This document shows, one piece after another, positions 48,069 through 57,148 of a stretch of DNA of 64,000 bases. Numbering within the stretch: the first letter of the stretch is position 1; every line of letters starts with the position of its first letter. The notes under the pieces were generated by a model. The model worked only from the letters and a program-made list of their open reading frames with translations. It was not told where the DNA came from and searched no databases. Where the stretch lies: assembly GCF_002797895.1 (NCBI RefSeq), contig NZ_PGES01000001.1, forward strand, positions 3,472,001-3,536,000, given 5' to 3'. The position numbers were made by a program, and so were the translations under genes. The DNA is from Janthinobacterium sp. 67 (GTDB lineage Bacteria; Pseudomonadota; Gammaproteobacteria; Burkholderiales; Burkholderiaceae_D).

Positions 48069-49283
48069 ATGCCGTCTGGAAAAATTCTTGTTGCCCAGGG
48101 AGGCGGTCCGACCGCCGTCATCAATCAGTCGCTGGTAGGCGTGGTGCTCGAATCGCGGCGCTTCCAGCACGTCACGCGCGTGTATGGCGCGCTGCACGGC
48201 GTGCGCGGCATCGTCAATGAAGAATTCGTCGATCTGACGCAGGAAACCAGCCATAACCTGGAACTGGTGGCCGCCACGCCGTCCTCTGCCCTCGGCTCCA
48301 CGCGCGACAAGCCCGACATCGCCTACTGCCAGCAAATCTTCGAAGTGCTGCGCGCGCACGAGATCGAACATTTCTTTTATATCGGCGGCAACGACTCGTC
48401 CGACACGGTGCGCATCGTCAGCGAGGAAGCGCACAAGGCCGGCTATCCGCTGCGCTGCATCCACATCCCGAAAACCATCGACAACGACCTGGTCGGCAGC
48501 GACCACACGCCGGGCTTTCCCTCGGCCGCGCGTTTCGTCGCGCAAGCGTTCGCCGGCGCCAACCTCGACAACGCGGCCTTGCCCGGCGTGTACGTGGGCG
48601 TCGTGATGGGTCGTCACGCGGGCTTCTTGACGGCCGCCTCGGCGCTGGGCAAGAAGTTCCCCGACGATGGCCCGCACCTGATCTACCTGCCCGAGCGCGT
48701 CTTCGTGCTGGAACAGTTTCTTGCCGACGTGAAGACAACGTATGAAAAATATGGCCGCTGCGTGATCGCCGTCTCGGAAGGCATCCACGACGCCTCGGGC
48801 GAGCCGATCGCCAGCCTGCTGGCGAAAGAAGTCGAACGCGATGCGCATGGCAATGTGCAATTGTCGGGCACGGGCGCGCTGGCCGACCTGCTGTGCGACG
48901 AAATCAAGGCCAAGCTCGGCATCAAGCGTGTGCGCGGCGATACCTTCGGCTATCTGCAGCGCTCCTTCATCGGCTGCGTTTCCGACGTCGACCAGCGCGA
49001 AGCCCGCGAGGTGGGCGAAAAGGCCGTGCAGTTCGCCATGTGGGGCGACCGCGACGGCTCAGTCGCCATCAAGCGCACGGGCTTTTATTCCGTCGATTAC
49101 GAACTGCTGCCATTGACGGAAGTGGCGGGCAAGACGCGCACCATGGAAGACGAGTTCATCAGCGCCAGCGGCACGGACGTCACCGATGCGTTCAGGCTGT
49201 ATCTGCGACCGCTGCTGGGCTCGGGCATGCCCGATGCCTTCCGCCTGCGCGCCGCGAAAGTGGCGAAGGTCCTGAAACCCTAG
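48069..49283 (+). CDS. pfp: Pyrophosphate-dependent 6-phosphofructokinase
   Basis: A 404-residue PFK. It starts GKILVAQGGGPTAVINQSLVGVV, has GGNDSSDT (106-112) and PKTIDNDLVGSDHTPG from residue 134. An aspartate at the second position after the diglycine and the lysine in PKTIDND are the marks of PPi rather than ATP use. It is the only phosphofructokinase in the window; glycolytic flux could be reversible here. The ribosome binding site GAGGAA precedes the ATG. Its TAG overlaps the convergent IclR stop. Confidence 0.92.
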   Translation: MPSGKILVAQGGGPTAVINQSLVGVVLESRRFQHVTRVYGALHGVRGIVNEEFVDLTQETSHNLELVAATPSSALGSTRDKPDIAYCQQIFEVLRAHEIEHFFYIGGNDSSDTVRIVSEEAHKAGYPLRCIHIPKTIDNDLVGSDHTPGFPSAARFVAQAFAGANLDNAALPGVYVGVVMGRHAGFLTAASALGKKFPDDGPHLIYLPERVFVLEQFLADVKTTYEKYGRCVIAVSEGIHDASGEPIASLLAKEVERDAHGNVQLSGTGALADLLCDEIKAKLGIKRVRGDTFGYLQRSFIGCVSDVDQREAREVGEKAVQFAMWGDRDGSVAIKRTGFYSVDYELLPLTEVAGKTRTMEDEFISASGTDVTDAFRLYLRPLLGSGMPDAFRLRAAKVAKVLKP

Positions 49284-50116
49284 CTGGACTCCGCCAGCAA
49301 CAGCGGCCGCAGCTTGACGGCCGCCTCCTTGAGCTGGGGCACGTGCTGCATCAGCTGCTCCACGGATTTGCGCGCCACGGGCGCGTGGCAGGCGACGGCC
49401 GCCACGATGCGCCCGTCGGCCGCGCAGATGGGCACGGCCACGGCCACCATGCCGTGCACGAATTCCTCGTCATCGATGCCGATGCCCAGGCGGGCGATGC
49501 GCACGATTTCGCGCTCGAGCAATGCCGGGTCCGTGATGCTTTTCGGCGTGCGCGCTTCCAGCCCCAGCATGGCCAGCAATTCGCGCCGCTCAAGCAAACT
49601 CATGTGCGCCAAAAACAGCTTGCCGCTGGCCGTGCAATGCATGGGCGCGCGGCTGCCCAGCACCAAATGCAGACGTAGCGCTTCCTGCGTTTCCACCCTG
49701 TCCACGTAGACGATGGCATTACCTTCGGGAATGGCCAGATTGCACGTCTCGCCCGTGACGGCCACCAGGCTGCCCAGGATGCTGCGGCTCACGCGGATCA
49801 GGGCATTGTTGCGCAAGGTCGCCAGCGCCAGGTTGGTCGAGGCGGCACCGGGCACATAGCCGCGTCCCACGGGTGTGCGCAGCACATAGCCGTGCTGCTC
49901 CAGGGTATCGAGCAAACGCATCATGCTGGCCTTGGGCACCTGCATGCGCGCGGCCAGCTGCGACAGGGTCAGGGGCTGGCTGGCGCTGGCCAGATGCTCG
50001 ATCAGCCTCAGCACGCGCAATCCCCGCGCCTCGTCGCCATGGCTGGCCGTTGTGCCGGTCTCCACTTGACCACCTTCTTCGGCCTCGCCCGGCCGTTTTT
50101 GAAACGCATCATGCAT
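49280..50116 (-). CDS. IclR family transcriptional regulator
   Basis: A 278-residue IclR regulator. The winged helix (GLRVLRLIEHLASASQPLTLSQLAARMQVPKASMMRLLDTLEQHGYV) is followed by the GAF-like effector domain (ETCNLAIPEGNAIVYVDRVE; LHLVLGSRAPMHCTASGKLFLAHM). The ATG at 50116 has GAGAGG upstream. It is divergent from the GMC oxidoreductase with a perfect palindrome between, so it most likely controls that operon and itself. Confidence 0.9.
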   Translation of the reverse strand: MHDAFQKRPGEAEEGGQVETGTTASHGDEARGLRVLRLIEHLASASQPLTLSQLAARMQVPKASMMRLLDTLEQHGYVLRTPVGRGYVPGAASTNLALATLRNNALIRVSRSILGSLVAVTGETCNLAIPEGNAIVYVDRVETQEALRLHLVLGSRAPMHCTASGKLFLAHMSLLERRELLAMLGLEARTPKSITDPALLEREIVRIARLGIGIDDEEFVHGMVAVAVPICAADGRIVAAVACHAPVARKSVEQLMQHVPQLKEAAVKLRPLLLAESS

Positions 50117-50182
50117 GTTCTGTTTCACCTCTCGCGTATGCGGCTGTTTCCGCTTGTCCCGGTGCTGCACGTCTTTTATAAA

Positions 50183-50199
50183 TGGAACCAGACGTTCCA
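50183..50199. promoter_or_regulatory. Operator: perfect palindrome between IclR and GMC genes
   Basis: TGGAAC (50183-50188), five-base spacer CAGAC, GTTCCA (50194-50199). This is a perfect 17-base inverted repeat of the TGGAA-N-TTCCA type bound by IclR proteins, located 67 bases before the IclR start and 79 bases before the oxidoreductase start. Confidence 0.7.
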
Positions 50200-50277
50200 A
50201 AAATAATCAATAAAGACCAGTGTATCGCAAAAACCGCCCGCCGAGGCGGCGCGATACCGCTACGCAGGAGACAAGCA

Positions 50278-51894
50278 ATGTTGCAAACACACTACGATTA
50301 CATCGTTGTCGGCGCCGGTTCCGCCGGCTGCGTGCTGGCCAACCGCCTGTCGCACGACAGCCGCAACCAGGTACTGCTGCTGGAAGCGGGCGGCAAGGAC
50401 AACAATCCCTGGATACACGTGCCGGTCGGCTATTTCAAGACCATGCACGACCCCAAGCTGGACTGGTGCTACCGCACGGAAGCGGACGCCGGCATCGCCG
50501 GGCGCCAGTTGCAATGGCCACGCGGCAAGGTGCTGGGCGGCTCCAGCTCGCTCAACGGCTTGCTGTACGTGCGGGGCCAGAAGGAAGATTACGACCGCTG
50601 GGCCGAACTGGGCAATGCCGGCTGGAGCTATGCCGAAGTGCTGCCCTACTTTAAAAAGTCGGAAGACCAGGAACGGGGCGCCAGCGATTACCATGGCGTG
50701 GGCGGTCCGTTAAAGGTGTCGGACCTGCGGCTGCGCCGTCCCATCGCCGAACACTTTATTGCCGGCGCCACGGAAAGCGGCATCCCCTTCAATGCCGATT
50801 ACAACGGCGCCACGCAGGAAGGCGTGGGCTACTTCCAGCAGACGGCCAGCAAAGGCCTGCGCTGGAGCACGGCAAAAGCCTTCCTGCGGCCGGCCCGCAA
50901 GCGCGTCAACCTGCGCGTGGAAGTGCGCGCGCAAATCACGCGCGTGCTGTTCGAGGGCAAGCGCGCCGTCGGCATCGAGTATCGGCAGGATGGCCAGCTG
51001 CGCCAGGCGCGCGCCAGCGGCGAAGTGATTTTATGCGCGGGCGCCATCGGCTCGCCGCAAATCCTGCAATGCTCGGGCGTGGGACCACGCGCCCTGCTCG
51101 AGGAAGTGGGCGTGCCGCTGGTGCACGATCTGCCCGGCGTGGGACAGAATTTGCAAGACCATCTGCAAATCCGCCTCGTCTTCAAGACGCGGCTGAAAAC
51201 CCTGAACGATGAAGTCAACAGCCTGTGGGGCAAGCTGTGGGTAGGCATGCAATATGTGTTTTCCCGCTCGGGACCGTTGACCCTGGCGGCCAGCCAGGTG
51301 ACGGTGTTTACGAAGTCGTCGCCCGACGTGGAGCGGCCCGACATCCAGTTCCACATGCAGCCGCTGAGCGCCGACAAGCCGGGCGAAGGCGCGCATCCGT
51401 TTTCCGCCTTCACCTCGTCCGTATGCCAGCTGCGCCCGCACAGCCGCGGCCACGTGTCGATCAAGTCCGCCGATCCGTTTGCGTATCCGGGCATCTACCC
51501 GAACTACCTGTCCGACCCGCGCGACCAGCAAACGGCGATCGCGGCCCTGCGCGTGGCCCGAAAAATCGCCGCCGCCCCGTCGCTGGCGCCGCACATCATT
51601 GCCGAGTTCGTGCCCGGCCCGCAGTTCCAGAGCGATGAGGAACTGCTGGACGCGGCGCGGCGCTTCAGCCAGTCGATCTATCACCCGAGCGGTACCTGCA
51701 AGATGGGCCACGACGCCATGGCCGTCGTCGACGAGCGCCTGCGCGTGCACGGCATGCGGAACCTGCGCGTGGTCGATGCGTCGATCATGCCGGAAATCGT
51801 CTCGGGCAATACGAACGCGCCCACCATCATGATCGCCGAAAAAGCGGCCGACATGATCCTGGCGGACGCCGTGCGCCTGCCCAAGGCTGCCTAG
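50278..51894 (+). CDS. GMC family FAD-dependent oxidoreductase (choline dehydrogenase-like)
   Basis: A 538-residue flavoprotein. The dinucleotide motif [18 protein letters not shown] and the second signature [23 protein letters not shown] are present, with [22 protein letters not shown] and the C-terminal active-site HPSGTCKMG and [17 protein letters not shown]. It oxidises a primary alcohol or related group; the substrate is unknown. AGGAGA precedes the ATG. The downstream MHS transporter may import the substrate. Confidence 0.92.
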   Translation: MLQTHYDYIVVGAGSAGCVLANRLSHDSRNQVLLLEAGGKDNNPWIHVPVGYFKTMHDPKLDWCYRTEADAGIAGRQLQWPRGKVLGGSSSLNGLLYVRGQKEDYDRWAELGNAGWSYAEVLPYFKKSEDQERGASDYHGVGGPLKVSDLRLRRPIAEHFIAGATESGIPFNADYNGATQEGVGYFQQTASKGLRWSTAKAFLRPARKRVNLRVEVRAQITRVLFEGKRAVGIEYRQDGQLRQARASGEVILCAGAIGSPQILQCSGVGPRALLEEVGVPLVHDLPGVGQNLQDHLQIRLVFKTRLKTLNDEVNSLWGKLWVGMQYVFSRSGPLTLAASQVTVFTKSSPDVERPDIQFHMQPLSADKPGEGAHPFSAFTSSVCQLRPHSRGHVSIKSADPFAYPGIYPNYLSDPRDQQTAIAALRVARKIAAAPSLAPHIIAEFVPGPQFQSDEELLDAARRFSQSIYHPSGTCKMGHDAMAVVDERLRVHGMRNLRVVDASIMPEIVSGNTNAPTIMIAEKAADMILADAVRLPKAA

Positions 51895-52021
51895 TCAGCT
51901 CCCCATTCCACCTCACCCAGGAGGATGCCAGCGGCGGGCGGACGGCCCCGCCTTCAATGACTCGGCGACAAGCCAAGCATCAAAAAAACACATAATCGAT
52001 ATCGATTGGAGACTAGATATT

Positions 52022-53353
52022 ATGGATAACAATCCGAACCATCCGAAAAAGGCCAAAGAGCTACGGAAAGTCGTGATGGCCAGCGTGATCGGCGCCACCA
52101 TCGAGTGGTACGACTTCTTTTTATACGGCGTCGTGGCCGGCATCGTGTTCAGCAAGCTGTATTTCCCGGGCGGCGATCCGCTCGTCTCGACCATGCTCGC
52201 TTACGGCACCTTCGCCGTGGGCTTTCTGTCGCGCCCCATCGGCGGCGTGATCTTCGGCCACTTCGGCGACAAGATCGGCCGCAAGAGCATGCTGGTGATG
52301 ACCCTGATGATCATGGGGATCTCCACCTTCCTGATCGGCGTGCTGCCCACCTACGACCACATCGGTTACTGGGCCCCGGGCTTGCTGCTGTTCCTGCGCG
52401 TGCTGCAGGGTATCGGCCTCGGTGGCGAATGGGGCGGCGCCGTGCTGATGGCGTATGAATATGCGCCCCCGAAAGAGCGCGGCTTCTACGCCAGCCTGCC
52501 GCAGATCGGCCTGGCCATCGGCTTGTGCCTCGCTTCGGGCGTGGTGGCGATCCTGTCGTACACCTTGACGGATACTCAATTCCTGTCCTGGGGCTGGCGC
52601 GTCGCCTTCATCCTGTCGGCCGCCCTCGTCTTCATCGGCATGTGGATACGGTTGAACGTGATGGAAACGCCCGAGTTCCAGGCCGTCAAGGAGAAGAACG
52701 CGGAGACGCAGATCCCTTTCTTCGACCTGCTGAAACGCTATCCGGGCAACGTCTTGAAGGGCATGGGCGCGCGCTATATCGACGGCGTGTTCTTCAATAT
52801 CTTCGGCGTGTTTTCCATCACCTATCTGACCAACACCATCAAGATCGACCGCACGGAAGCGCTGATGGGCGTGATGGCGTCGGCCGTCGTGATGTGCTTC
52901 TGCATCCCGTTCTTCGGCCGCCTGTCGGACCGCATCGGCCGTACCAAAGTGTTTTTCTGGGGCTCGCTGATCACGGGCGTGTCGTCGATTCCCGCCTTCT
53001 GGATCATGCTTAACCACGCCGACAATCCCTTGCTGCTGTGGTGTTCCGTGATCATCCCGCTGGGCGTGCTGTATTCGGCCGTGTACGGCCCGGAAGCGGC
53101 CCTGTTCTGCGACCTGTTCGACGCCAAGGTGCGCTACACGGGCATCTCCTTCGTGTACCAGTTCTCCGGCATCTTCGCCAGCGGCCTGACTCCCATCATC
53201 GCCACCTACCTGCTGAAAACGGGCAATGGCGAGCCGTGGCACATCGTCGGCTACATCCTGTTCGCCTCCCTCGTCTCGGCCGTCAGCGTGGCCATGATCG
53301 GAAAAGGCGGCTCGCAGCCGGATGGGCGCATGAAGACGGCGCACGCAAGGTAA
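52022..53353 (+). CDS. MFS transporter, metabolite:H+ symporter (MHS) family
   Basis: A 443-residue twelve-helix transporter with the MHS start VVMASVIGATIEWYDFFLYGVVAGIVF, GHFGDKIGRKSMLVMTLMIMG and GEWGGAVLMAYEYAP. Members move organic acids, betaine or shikimate with protons. It follows the GMC oxidoreductase by 127 bases on the same strand and probably brings in its substrate. Good ribosome binding site GGAGA. Confidence 0.93.
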   Translation: MDNNPNHPKKAKELRKVVMASVIGATIEWYDFFLYGVVAGIVFSKLYFPGGDPLVSTMLAYGTFAVGFLSRPIGGVIFGHFGDKIGRKSMLVMTLMIMGISTFLIGVLPTYDHIGYWAPGLLLFLRVLQGIGLGGEWGGAVLMAYEYAPPKERGFYASLPQIGLAIGLCLASGVVAILSYTLTDTQFLSWGWRVAFILSAALVFIGMWIRLNVMETPEFQAVKEKNAETQIPFFDLLKRYPGNVLKGMGARYIDGVFFNIFGVFSITYLTNTIKIDRTEALMGVMASAVVMCFCIPFFGRLSDRIGRTKVFFWGSLITGVSSIPAFWIMLNHADNPLLLWCSVIIPLGVLYSAVYGPEAALFCDLFDAKVRYTGISFVYQFSGIFASGLTPIIATYLLKTGNGEPWHIVGYILFASLVSAVSVAMIGKGGSQPDGRMKTAHAR

Positions 53354-53369
53354 GATATCCGGACGTAAA

Positions 53370-53404
53370 AAAGGCAGGCCTCTCGCGAGCGCCTGCCTTT
53401 TCCA
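53370..53404. terminator. Bidirectional terminator between the MHS transporter and purM
   Basis: Ten-base stem AAAGGCAGGC (53370-53379) and GCCTGCCTTT (53391-53400) with CTCGCGAG inside. The minus strand runs on into a T tract (from the A run at 53367-53372), so it ends purM; on the plus strand only TTTTCC follows. Confidence 0.85.
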
Positions 53405-53417
53405 TTCAAGCTACAGC

Positions 53418-54461
53418 TTAGATGACGATCGTCTGGTGCTCGTCGCCGTTACGCGCGCGGATCGTGCCGATGCGCGACACGGTTTCGCCGGCCGCTTGCA
53501 GCTGGGCGATGGCGGCGTCGGCGTTCTCTTGCGAGACGATGACGGTCATGCCGATGCCGCAGTTGAAGACGCGGTGCATTTCGGCGTCAGCCACGCCGCC
53601 GTGCTGTTGCAGCCACGTGAACAGCGGTGGCATGGTCCATGCCTTCGAATCCAGTTCGGCCACCAGGCCAGGCTGCAGCACGCGCGGGATGTTTTCCACC
53701 AGGCCGCCACCGGTGATGTGCACCATGCCCTTGACTTCCATGGCATCCATCAGCGCCAGCAGCGGCTTGACGTAGATGCGCGTCGGCTGCATCAGCACGT
53801 CGGCCAGCTTGCGGCCGTGGAAGTCGCCTTCCAGGTCAGGTTTCGCCACTTCGATGATCTTGCGCACCAGCGAGTAACCGTTCGAGTGCACGCCCGACGA
53901 GGCCAGGCCCAGCACCACGTCGCCCGGAGCGATCTTGGTGCCGTCGATGATTTTCGATTTTTCCACGGCGCCGACGGCAAAACCTGCCAGGTCGTATTCG
54001 CCGGCCGGGTACATGCTCGGCATTTCCGCCGTTTCGCCGCCGATCAGCGCGCAACCGGCTTGTTCGCAACCCTGGGCGATGCCCTTGATGACGTCGGTGG
54101 CAATGGCCACGTCCAGCTTGCCGCAAGCGAAGTAGTCGAGGAAGAACAGCGGCTCGGCGCCTTGCACGAGGATGTCGTTGACGCTCATGGCGACCAGGTC
54201 GATGCCGACCGTGTCATGGCGGTTCAGTTCGAATGCCAGGCGCAATTTCGTGCCCACGCCGTCGGTGCCCGAGACCAGCACCGGTTCCTTGTACTTCTTG
54301 CTGATTTCAAACATGGCGCCAAAACCGCCCAGGCCGCCCATCACGCCTTCGCGCAGGGTGCGCTTGGCAAACGGCTTGATTGCTTCGACTAAAGCGTCGC
54401 CTGCGTCGATATCGACGCCAGCGTCACGGTAGGAAAGGGAAACATTAGAAGTCTGGTTCAT
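53418..54461 (-). CDS. purM: Phosphoribosylformylglycinamidine cyclo-ligase
   Basis: A 347-residue AIR synthetase. [93 protein letters not shown] and [27 protein letters not shown] are diagnostic. It produces aminoimidazole ribonucleotide, the substrate for PurK. It is separated from the PerM-like gene by 188 bases that show no gene. Confidence 0.97.
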   Translation of the reverse strand: MNQTSNVSLSYRDAGVDIDAGDALVEAIKPFAKRTLREGVMGGLGGFGAMFEISKKYKEPVLVSGTDGVGTKLRLAFELNRHDTVGIDLVAMSVNDILVQGAEPLFFLDYFACGKLDVAIATDVIKGIAQGCEQAGCALIGGETAEMPSMYPAGEYDLAGFAVGAVEKSKIIDGTKIAPGDVVLGLASSGVHSNGYSLVRKIIEVAKPDLEGDFHGRKLADVLMQPTRIYVKPLLALMDAMEVKGMVHITGGGLVENIPRVLQPGLVAELDSKAWTMPPLFTWLQQHGGVADAEMHRVFNCGIGMTVIVSQENADAAIAQLQAAGETVSRIGTIRARNGDEHQTIVI

Positions 54462-54649
54462 GGTGTGGTGGCAGCGGAGGCGGTAAAATAGAAGGCGGAT
54501 ACCCGCCGGCACGCGCGCGCAAGCATGTTTTTCAACATCGTGCGGCAGGGCGCCAGCGGGTGAATTCGGTCGATCAAGACGCTATTTTATCAAACTGCCC
54601 CGCTATTTCGTAATTAACTGCCTTTTTTTAACGCAACAGCACAAACTAC

Positions 54650-55732
54650 ATGCCATTCGCCATCACCGCCGAACAGAAGCAAACAGCATTTTGGATCGCG
54701 GTCTGGCTGGCATTTTTGCTGCTGCTCGTCAGCCTGGGCCCCATCCTGACGCCCTTCCTGGCCGCCGCCATCCTCGCCTACGTGCTCAATCCCGGCGTGG
54801 ACCGCTTGCAGCGCCTCCATTACAAGCGCTTTTACGTGCCCCGTCCGCTGGCCGTGCTCGTCGTCGTAGTGTTGTTTTTCCTCGCCATTACGGCACTGGT
54901 GCTGATCGTCGTGCCCGTATTGCAAAAGGAAATCCCGCTCCTACAGGCGCAAATCCCGCAATTTCTCAGCAAGGCGAACGAGTTCCTCGCGCCGAAACTG
55001 CGCGACCTGGGCATCCGCGTGCGCCTGGACGGCACGGGCATCAAGCGCATGCTGAGCCAGCAGATGGCCACCAGCGGCGATGAAATCTGGAGCACGGTAC
55101 TGGCCTCAGCCCGCATCGGCGGCACGGCCGTGCTGGGCTGGCTGGCCACCGTCGTGCTGATTCCCGTCGTGCTGTTCTATCTGTTGCTGGACTGGCATCC
55201 GATGCTGGCGCGCATCGCCGGCGCCGTGCCGCGCCGCTGGGTCGGCCGCACGGTGGGCATGGCGCAGGAAGTCGACACCCTGCTGGCGCAATACCTGCGC
55301 GGCCAGTTGCTCGTCATGCTGGTGCTGGCCACGTATTACTCGGTGGCGCTGGCCATTGCCGGTTTTGAAGTGGCATTGCCTGTGGGCATCATCACGGGCT
55401 TGCTGGTGTTCATCCCCTATCTGGGCTTCGGCCTGGGCCTGATGCTGGCGCTGATCGCCGCCCTGCTGCAGTTTGCCGACTGGAGCGGGCTCATCGCCGT
55501 AGCCGTCATCTATGGCTGCGGCCAGGTCATCGAAGGCTTTTTCCTCACGCCGCGCCTGGTGGGCGAGCGCATAGGCCTGAACCCGCTGGCCGTGATCTTT
55601 GCCTTATTGGCTTTCGGACAATTGTTCGGTTTCGTCGGCGTTTTGCTTGCTTTACCCGCTTCTGCCGTGCTGATGGTCGCTTTTAAGCATCTAAGACGCC
55701 ACTACCTCTCCAGCAGCTTCTATAATACCTAG
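54650..55732 (+). CDS. AI-2E family transporter (PerM-like)
   Basis: A 360-residue membrane protein with about eight helices, including the start WLAFLLLLVSLGPILTPFLAAAILAYVLNP and the C-terminal family signature VIYGCGQVIEGFFLTPRLVGERIGLNPLAVIFALLAFGQLFGFVGVLLALPASAVL. Members are called PerM or AI-2 exporters, but the substrate is not established. Divergent from purM and upstream of hda, a common betaproteobacterial order. Confidence 0.88.
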   Translation: MPFAITAEQKQTAFWIAVWLAFLLLLVSLGPILTPFLAAAILAYVLNPGVDRLQRLHYKRFYVPRPLAVLVVVVLFFLAITALVLIVVPVLQKEIPLLQAQIPQFLSKANEFLAPKLRDLGIRVRLDGTGIKRMLSQQMATSGDEIWSTVLASARIGGTAVLGWLATVVLIPVVLFYLLLDWHPMLARIAGAVPRRWVGRTVGMAQEVDTLLAQYLRGQLLVMLVLATYYSVALAIAGFEVALPVGIITGLLVFIPYLGFGLGLMLALIAALLQFADWSGLIAVAVIYGCGQVIEGFFLTPRLVGERIGLNPLAVIFALLAFGQLFGFVGVLLALPASAVLMVAFKHLRRHYLSSSFYNT

Positions 55733-55808
55733 TAAAAGCGGATATCATATCAACCTAGCAATACCACGATGCACATGCAGTAATGAAAAACAGGACAAGG
55801 CGTACGCC

Positions 55809-56477
55809 ATGAAACAACTGGTGCTCGATTTAGGCACAGACCAGGCGCACAGCCTCGATACCTTCGAGGTGGGACAGAATGCCGAAGTGGCGCAGCTGAT
55901 GCGCCAGTTCGCCGCGCGCACGTCGCGCGAACATTTTGCCTACCTGTGGGGCGAACTGGCCGCCGGCAAGAGCCACCTGCTCAAGGCCCTGGCCAGCACC
56001 GAGCGCGCGCGCTACATTTCGCCCTTCTCGATCGAGTCCGAATTCGTGTATTCGCCTGACGTCGACCTGTACCTGCTCGACGACTGCGAAAAGCTGTCGC
56101 CGCTGGCGCAGATCGACGCCTTTGCCCTGTTCAATGAAATCCGCGCCAACAAGGCGTTCATGGTGTGCAGCGGCGCCGTGCCGCCCGCCGTGCTGCCCGT
56201 GCGCGAAGACTTGCGTACGCGCATGGGCTGGGGCTTGATCTACCAGATCCACGGCTTGACCGACGAAGAAAAAATCGCCGCCCTGACCCAGGCGGCCACC
56301 ACCCGCGGCTTGACCTTGTCGCCCGGCGTGTTACCCTATCTGCTGTCCCATTTCCGGCGCGACATGCGTTCGCTGTCGACGATGCTGGACTCTCTCGACC
56401 TCTACTCCCTTGAAACCCAACGCCCGATCACCTTGCCATTGTTGCGCGAGTTGCTGCAGGCGGAAGCGAAAGAATGA
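55809..56477 (+). CDS. hda: DnaA regulatory inactivator Hda
   Basis: A 222-residue AAA+ protein. MKQLVLDLGTDQAHSLDTFEVGQNAEVAQLM, the P-loop YLWGELAAGKSHLLKAL, LYLLDDCEKLSPLAQIDAFALFNEI and RLTLSPGVLPYLLSHFRRDMRSLSTMLDSLDLYSL-like regions match Hda, which with the sliding clamp hydrolyses DnaA-ATP after initiation. The N-terminal QLVLDL supplies the clamp-binding motif. It overlaps the next gene by four bases (ATGA). Confidence 0.92.
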   Translation: MKQLVLDLGTDQAHSLDTFEVGQNAEVAQLMRQFAARTSREHFAYLWGELAAGKSHLLKALASTERARYISPFSIESEFVYSPDVDLYLLDDCEKLSPLAQIDAFALFNEIRANKAFMVCSGAVPPAVLPVREDLRTRMGWGLIYQIHGLTDEEKIAALTQAATTRGLTLSPGVLPYLLSHFRRDMRSLSTMLDSLDLYSLETQRPITLPLLRELLQAEAKE

Positions 56478-57148
56478 TGAATCTGGCCCTGTTTGACCTC
56501 GACCACACCCTGCTGCCCATCGACTCGGATCACGAGTGGGGCGAATTCCTGGTACGCATCGGTGCCGTGGACGCCGCCGAATTCACCCGCCGCAACGACG
56601 AATTTTTCGCGCAATACCAGGCCGGCACGCTCGACCCGGTGGAATACCTGGAATTTTCGCTGGGCACCCTGGCGCAATTCCCGCGCGAGCGCCTGGAAGC
56701 CCTGCACCGGCAATTCATGGCCGAAGTGGTCTTGCCGGTCATCCGTCCGGAAGTCGTGGCGCTGATCAAGCAGCACCAGGACGCGGGCGACCTGCTGGCC
56801 ATCGTCACGGCCACCAACCATTTCATCACCAAACCCATCGCCGACGCGCTGGGCGTCGAGCACCTGCTGGCCGCCATGCCCGAATATGACGATGCAGGCA
56901 ACGTCACGGGCAAGCTGGTGGGCACGCCGACCCTGGGCGCGGGCAAGCTGACCCACACCCACGCCTGGCTGGAAAAGATGGGCAAGGAACTGGGGCAGTT
57001 CGAGCGCAGCTATTTTTACAGCGATTCGCACAACGACATTCCCCTGCTGTCGGTCGTGACCCACCCGGTCGCGACCAACCCCAACACCGCTTTGAGCGCA
57101 CACGCATCCCTCCACGGCTGGCCATCACTTCACTTATTCAATGATTAA
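56474..57148 (+). CDS. HAD-IB family hydrolase (SerB-like phosphatase)
   Basis: A 224-residue HAD phosphatase. Motif I LALFDLDHTLLPIDSD, motif II VTATN, and motif III/IV YSDSHNDIPLLSVV are present, with the SerB-like cap. Substrate is unknown; such genes are often annotated as phosphoserine phosphatase-related. It overlaps hda at its start (an alternative ATG lies at 56477) and pcnB at its end (8 bases). Confidence 0.88.
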   Translation: MMNLALFDLDHTLLPIDSDHEWGEFLVRIGAVDAAEFTRRNDEFFAQYQAGTLDPVEYLEFSLGTLAQFPRERLEALHRQFMAEVVLPVIRPEVVALIKQHQDAGDLLAIVTATNHFITKPIADALGVEHLLAAMPEYDDAGNVTGKLVGTPTLGAGKLTHTHAWLEKMGKELGQFERSYFYSDSHNDIPLLSVVTHPVATNPNTALSAHASLHGWPSLHLFND

